The notes beneath the pieces are model-generated. The model did no database searches and was not told where the DNA came from. It was given only the letters and a program-made list of their open reading frames with translations. Shown here one piece after another: positions 59,382 to 64,000 of a stretch of 64,000 nt of DNA. The DNA is from Symbiodinium sp. CCMP2592 (taxonomy: Eukaryota; Sar; Dinophyceae; Suessiales; Symbiodiniaceae). How positions within the stretch are numbered: position 1 is the first letter of the stretch; the number at the start of each line of letters is the position of its first letter. The position numbers and the translations under genes were made by a program. The stretch is taken from positions 1,173,848 to 1,237,847 of the forward strand of contig CAJNDT010006202.1 in NCBI GenBank assembly GCA_905221615.1. The letters are read 5' to 3'.

Positions 59382-59490
59382 GTTATTACTATTACTGTTA
59401 GTGTTATTGTTGATCTTGTGATTATTATTGTTATGTATGTCGTTTGTTATTGCACACATTATCATTACATTGTCATTGTTGTCATTATTC
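59382..59490. repeat. Imperfect (TTA/TTG)n array
   Basis: TTATTACTATTACTGTTAGT then TTATTGTTG and ATTATTATTGTTATG words. Confidence 0.8.
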
Positions 59491-60020
59491 TCCCGCAGCT
59501 GTTCTGGATAGTGTAGCGAGAGCCACGAAGCCAGTGGCCACAGTCCGGAGTCGATTCTGCCCGGCTGCTCAGTGTGAAACCTGGGGAGGCTGCTGTAAGA
59601 GAGTAGGGTGCATGGCTCCACGGACCACCAGCCCGGCAACCATTCGACCGACACTTGGTGCCCTTTGCTTTGAGTGCGATATCATTTGCAAGCAGGCGGG
59701 CGCAATGAATCACGGGGGCAACAGTTGCGAAAGTCCAAGTTTCAGAGGTTCTCTGCAGCCAGACTTCCTGCTAAGACCGGCTTGGGGCCAGAGATTTCCA
59801 GCGCAAATTCTGCAGAATTGAGGCCACAAACCTTGAACCATCTTGAACCCCTTGCCCGAACTCTCCCAGGTCATGGTGAGTAGCCAGGGACAGGAGCTGG
59901 AGCCCGGACGGCACCACGCCGGCATAAGAGCAACGCTCAGGAGGCTTTTCGATTGCTTTCAGGCTCAGGGCATACCAAGAGCTCCCAACTCCTGCTAGAG
60001 GAATTTAGCGGCTGCATGCA
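59491..60020. other. Anonymous sequence
   Basis: No gene or repeat was recognised. Confidence 0.4.
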
Positions 60021-60074
60021 CCCTAAACCCTTAACCCCCAAAGACCCTAAAAACCCTAAACCCTAAACCCTAAC
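60021..60074 (-). repeat. CCCTAAA tract
   Basis: CCCTAAACCCTTAACCCCCA then ACCCTAAAAACCCTAAACCC and CTAAACCCTAAC. Confidence 0.85.
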
Positions 60075-60173
60075 TAAGGAAAGAGCAATCCAACCCTAAA
60101 ACCTTAAAGCCTTATGCCCCTAACTGCCCAGGCAATCCAGAAGAAGCTCAGACACCAAGGCCGGTTGTTTCAT

Positions 60174-60290
60174 AAGGACCCTTAGGGGGGTAGGGGGCCC
60201 GGGGGTAGTTAACACCTATGATAAGGACATGAGGCTTATTCAAGGAAGTATAGTCCCTACCCCCCTCCCCCTACCCCCCTAAGGGTCCCT
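60174..60290. repeat. G-rich foldback element L
   Basis: ACCCTTAGGGGGGTAGGGGG then CCCGGGGGTAG pairs with CTACCCCCCTCCCCCTACCC then CCCTAAGGGTCCCT. Each arm has three runs of five to six G (or C), so hairpin and quadruplex forms are both possible. Confidence 0.85.
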
Positions 60291-60838
60291 ACTCTTGTTG
60301 GTGGCACGGACTAATGTATGTGAGTATTTTGATCCTCAGAGAGTAGGGCTGTGTTTACAGGTTTACGAGATCAGGAGCTGTGCTTCAAAGCATGCTCTTG
60401 TGTGGAGGTTCATCGTGTGTCCCTCAGGGATATTTAAGCTTGACCCTCGTTGAAACGAGCTGTTCGGTCCAAGCGCCAGGTTCAATTAATCTCGAGCTGG
60501 CATGTAGAAGTGGGAGAAGCCATTACATGTCTGATGGCACCCGTTGATGAACTCCTAGGCTGCTACAGGATCCGACCTCCATGAAGAATCACCTGAGGAT
60601 GAGTGCGATTTCAACAGCCTAACTCTTGCTACTGTGTGCCTCCAAGCGTCAGTTCGTTTTGCACACGTGCCGAGCAACGGGCATTTGGTTTCAAAGCTGT
60701 TGCTTCTTCCTGTTGCGAGACCCAGAGAGTGCAACCGCCACTCACCTCAACTTCGCATGGGGACTTGGGCTCAACTCGTACATGCAGGCTGCAGGCGCAC
60801 CTACAATGTTAAAACTGCATACATGTCGAGAGAGAAGG
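60291..60838. other. Anonymous sequence
   Basis: No gene or repeat was recognised. Confidence 0.4.
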
Positions 60839-60862
60839 AGACAGAGAGAGAGAGAGAGAGAG
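60839..60862. repeat. (GA)n microsatellite
   Basis: About 11 GA units. Confidence 0.9.
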
Positions 60863-60962
60863 AAGCAAGCACGCATGTGTGCCGTTCGTCACCTTTTCCC
60901 TCATACCAGAATAAACAATCAGGCTATCAGTTGCCAGATGCAGCATGTTGGATTGCGTACAG

Positions 60963-61012
60963 CCAGCAGCAGTAGCATTAGCAGCAGTCGAAGTAGCAGT
61001 ATCAGTAGTCTT
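60963..61012. repeat. Imperfect (AGC/AGT)n array
   Basis: AGCAGCAGTAGCATTAGCAG then TCGAAGTAGCAGTATCAGTA. Confidence 0.8.
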
Positions 61013-62039
61013 GATTGTTATTGGATGACTCGAGCATTCAAGTTCATTCGGTGATTAGTAATGACCTTGAAGTCAATGACCTTTCTAGTTGATGCATGCT
61101 CACTGATAGGACCTTTCCAGGTGCAGTATAGTGTTTCTCCTCAGACAAACTCCCCGTTGTTTACCGCTAGGTGCCATCCGACGGACTCTCTGATGGATCA
61201 ACAGACGATGCACAGAGGCCAAGTCCTTCGGTGCACAGTCGGTTTTCATGCAGCTCGTGATAGACCCACGAGGGTGGGTTTCTCATCTGCATACTCAGCT
61301 TCGAACGTGGCATCTGTCTGGAAGCATGTACATAAGACATGGCTACAGTTTAACGTGGCATATACCATATAGGTGCGAACCGAAACGGTCTGCAACCACG
61401 AACCTCGCTGGCCAACAGATCTTACGGCCGCTCAGTTTCTGGCGTCCCACCCTTTCCCCCTCTCCGCCCGCCCCACCCTAAGGTGCAGCTACGCTCAGCC
61501 TACGACAGATGCCCAGACATCCTTGCGAGAACACCGAGAGTGTGAGCATTAATGTCCAATGCTGTCTGTGCATACACAGTCATGTGTAGTGTTTCAACTA
61601 CACCCTCAACCAAACTGCATTCTGATTCGGCCAGGTCTCGCGTGCAAAGCAAGTCGTCAGACTTCAGCAAATACGGACTCGAGGCTATCGCCTAAGCTCA
61701 AACTTACGCACCAGAGCTATGTTGGGAGGTTGGAGAGTTCGCCTACTTCAGTTTCTCTTGTGCATGGCTGGGACCTCCTGGTGCCCAATACAGGAGTCGA
61801 TGAGGACAAGGATACGCAGCATGTGTTTAACAAAATTGGCAAGAATCTGATGCAACTCGAGGGCCCGTTTTGGAGTTCAAGGGGAGGGTAGTTGGGAGGT
61901 CTAGAGTCAAGGGTTTGGACTTTCGGGTTTGACCTCGGGATTGTGAGAGTTGTATTCGTGCCTGCTGCCGATGCATATTATGGAGGAAGAACGAGGAACA
62001 TGTAGTCTCGACAGTGCATTCCCAGCTGTCGAGGATTTC
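61013..62039. other. Anonymous sequence
   Basis: No gene or repeat was recognised. Frames reach 110 codons without motifs. Confidence 0.4.
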
Positions 62040-62090
62040 AGATCTCTTTCTCTCTCCCTCTCTCTCTCTCTCTCTCCCTCTCTCTCTTTT
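62040..62090. repeat. (TC)n microsatellite
   Basis: CTCTCTCTCTCTCTCTC with CCC interruptions, about 50 bp. Confidence 0.92.
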
Positions 62091-62347
62091 GTCCCTCTGT
62101 ATCTCTCAGTCATTCACTCACGGACTCAGCCACGAAGCTCCGACGAAATTAAATTCTGACATTAAGCGTTGCTATTTTCGAAGCTGGCAATCCCTACGAA
62201 ACGAAACAGCGACTTCGCAATCGGCCCGGCCTGAATTGTTACCAATACCAATCCTCCCTAAGCCCTAAACCCCTGCACGAGCTTCTTGAGGCCTTCGCTG
62301 CCACAAAAGCAAAGCGTGAGGTGCGAAGTTATTCAGTGCTATCGGGC

Positions 62348-62388
62348 GTTGAGACTTTGAGATTAGCGGGTGTTGAGACTTTGAGATT
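62348..62388. repeat. 24-bp-period duplication
   Basis: GTTGAGACTTTGAGATT occurs at 62348-62364 and 62372-62388, separated by AGCGGGT. Confidence 0.85.
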
Positions 62389-62390
62389 TA

Positions 62391-63143
62391 ATCCTGGGAC
62401 GTCAGCAAGGAAAAAGGCAAATACAGGAGGCGGAGCTGTGGCTGAGAGACTGGCGCGACTAGGGCCTAGAGGGGGCCGGTGCTTCCCAGCTTGTCCAAAG
62501 TAACTAAGTAAGACGCCCAGCTGCATGTCCCCATCCTGGGCACATACAACCATGAGCTCGATTGCGATAAGCCGTAGATGCTGCAACTGGGGTAGCGATG
62601 CGTCAGTACGGAGCGGAGCTATTTCAAGGCACAGGCAGCATATCCTACAAGCTTACAGAGGGGTCTGGAAGCTCCCGATCTTCCACTTGCCAGAACTGGT
62701 GCGACGTACGCGATGATGACGACAGCGACGATCAAGAACTATGGTTGTCTGCGTCGCCGTTGGCTCAGAACGGGAGGCCTCCCGCACAGGATCTCAGCTC
62801 AGCTAGCAACTAACACAGGCGGGCCGCTGGCTATCTGGAGTGTAGCATGTGACTTCTTCGGCCCTGTGGTGTTTTTGTTCTGCTTTGTTGAACTGGCCCA
62901 ACGGGTCGCGCGCCTTCTTTTTACTGGTTCTGACCCTGCCAGTTCGCAGGCCGTTCTGTCTACTAACACGAACCCTATACCTCAGATGAGGATGCGTACC
63001 CGCGAATCTTCCAGAGGTGCTAGGACCCATGACGAAATCATAGTATGGCCCTCCAGCTCCCAGGAGCCAACTGCCTGCAAGTAGGTCTGAAGTGTCGAGC
63101 TGAAACCCTAGGACTCCACTTCCATAAATGGTAATGTTGGATA
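62391..63143. other. Anonymous sequence
   Basis: No gene was recognised. Frames up to 123 codons (62713-63084, +) have no known motif. Confidence 0.4.
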
Positions 63144-63240
63144 CCGATTAACAACCCCCCCCCCCGCCCCCCCCCCCGCTGTCAAGGTTAGCCCGCTTGA
63201 ACTTGTTCATGGGTTCAAGTTTTTCCCGACCCCCCCCCGA
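63144..63240. repeat. Poly-C runs
   Basis: Runs of about 11 C separated by one G lie at about 63152-63178. A further C9 lies near 63231, just before the minisatellite. A similar poly-C precedes the 44985 array. Confidence 0.85.
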
Positions 63241-63262
63241 TTATGTGGGGATGGGTTTACTT

Positions 63263-63571
63263 ATTAAGTATAGTAGTAAGTAGATAGAGAGTAGTTAGTA
63301 AAGTATTGCAGTCGTACAATAGGAGTAGAGTAATATAGTTGTAGTAGTACAGTAGTATAGTAGTAGTACAGTAGTATAGTAGTATTACAGTAGTATAGTA
63401 GTAGTACAGTAGTACAGTAGTACAGTAGTACAGTAGTATAGTAGTATAGTAGTATAGTAGTATTACAGTAGTATAATAGTAGAACAGTAGTATAGTAGTA
63501 GTACAGTAGTTTAGTAGTAGTACAGTAGTACAGTAGTATAGTAGTACAGTAGTATAGTAGTATTACAATAG
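63263..63571. repeat. AGTAGTAC/AGTAGTAT minisatellite
   Basis: About 310 bp of 8-9 bp units with C/T alternation (AGTAGTATAGTAGTAGTACA). It is the same family as 44985-45427. Confidence 0.93.
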
Positions 63572-63581
63572 GGGGTTGGGG

Positions 63582-64000
63582 GTTTGATTAGGGAACCACC
63601 TGTTTCTGGCAGCAGAAGATATCACCGAAATCCCAGGGATCCCAAGGCCAGGGATCTCTGACCCTTCCATCTCAAAGCTACGGGCTTTCTAGGTCAAAGC
63701 CAAGGGCTTGCAAATCTCTGGTCCCGGGCCGGACCCTGTTAATCGGGGGCGGTTTCCTGCTATTCTGGGGGGGGCGGGGCCTGCAAAGGGGTAGCCTTGG
63801 AAAACTTGACAAACCTACTCTGTTTATATACGTTTAATTAGGGAACCACCTGTTTCTAGCAGCAGAAGATATCACCGAAATCCCAGGGATCCCAAGGCCA
63901 GGGATCTTTGACCCTTCCATCTCAAAGCTACGGGCTTTCTAGGTCAAAGCCAAGGGCTTGCAAATCCTTGGTCCCGGCCCGGACCCTGTTAATCGGGGGC
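63582..64000. repeat. 250-bp tandem repeat, truncated by window end
   Basis: GGGAACCACCTGTTTCTGGC at 63591 recurs at 63841 (offset 250 bp). About 160 bp of the second copy is visible and differs at about five positions. The array may continue beyond 64000. Confidence 0.93.

Noticed and set aside
62425-62500. tRNA-like stretch (GTGGCTGAGAGACTGGCGCG)
   Set aside because: It recalls a D-arm, but no TTCGA loop or matching acceptor stem follows.

Overview
The window looks like nuclear DNA of a large, repeat-rich protist genome, most likely a dinoflagellate. Three things seen here suggest this. There are many short internal arrays of the TTTAGGG telomere word (and CCCTAAA) on both strands. Complex sequence is gene-poor and crowded with microsatellites and short hairpin-forming inverted repeats. 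The one convincing gene is a single GC-rich open frame without introns. No bacterial operon structure, ribosome-binding-site pattern or plastid gene was seen. The assignment is an inference: TTTAGGG also occurs in plants and several algae, and I found no dinoflagellate spliced-leader relic.

Genes. Only 7702-8937 (+) can be called with confidence: a 411-residue alpha/beta-hydrolase with a G-x-S-x-G-G-H elbow and about three hydrophobic segments inserted between the oxyanion region and the nucleophile. All other open frames are short, lack recognisable domains, or are translations of microsatellites. A few of the more protein-like ones are listed at very low confidence as possible exons or gene remnants.

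Repeats. The main content is a set of about 80-120 bp inverted-repeat (foldback, MITE-like) elements. Families recur with different terminal sequences: A (1, 9202, 18675, 36831, 42571, 54342), B (9459, 17896, 41185, 46145), C (5717, 23096, 50747), D (3740, 19461, 48942, 49315, 49466, 54846, plus fragments) and E (2831, 4493). Single copies also occur (127, 3968, 10989, 22126, 24669, 35447, 44484, 50316, 60174). Several share the same inner words (GGGGTTCCTTATTATAA-like) although their ends differ. One family A copy at 54342 sits between exact 35-bp direct repeats.

Layout. 0-7.6 kb: hairpins, TA tracts and TTTAGGG-like tracts. 7.7-8.9 kb: the hydrolase gene. 9-28 kb: anonymous sequence with hairpins and AT/GT microsatellites at 14.5 and 20.5-21 kb. 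28.75-29.47 kb: a roughly 720-bp AGT trinucleotide array. 32.5 and 40.7 kb: CTA arrays. 44.5-45.8 kb: a poly-G/poly-C hairpin and a duplicated block flanking an AGTAGTAC-type array. 46.4-48 kb: microsatellite complex. 48.5-49.6 kb: telomere-word tracts and a cluster of three family D hairpins. 50-63 kb: mostly anonymous, with scattered hairpins. 63.1-64 kb: poly-C, an AGTAGTAY array and a 250-bp tandem repeat that runs off the window. No pathway or operon can be read, because only one gene is supported.
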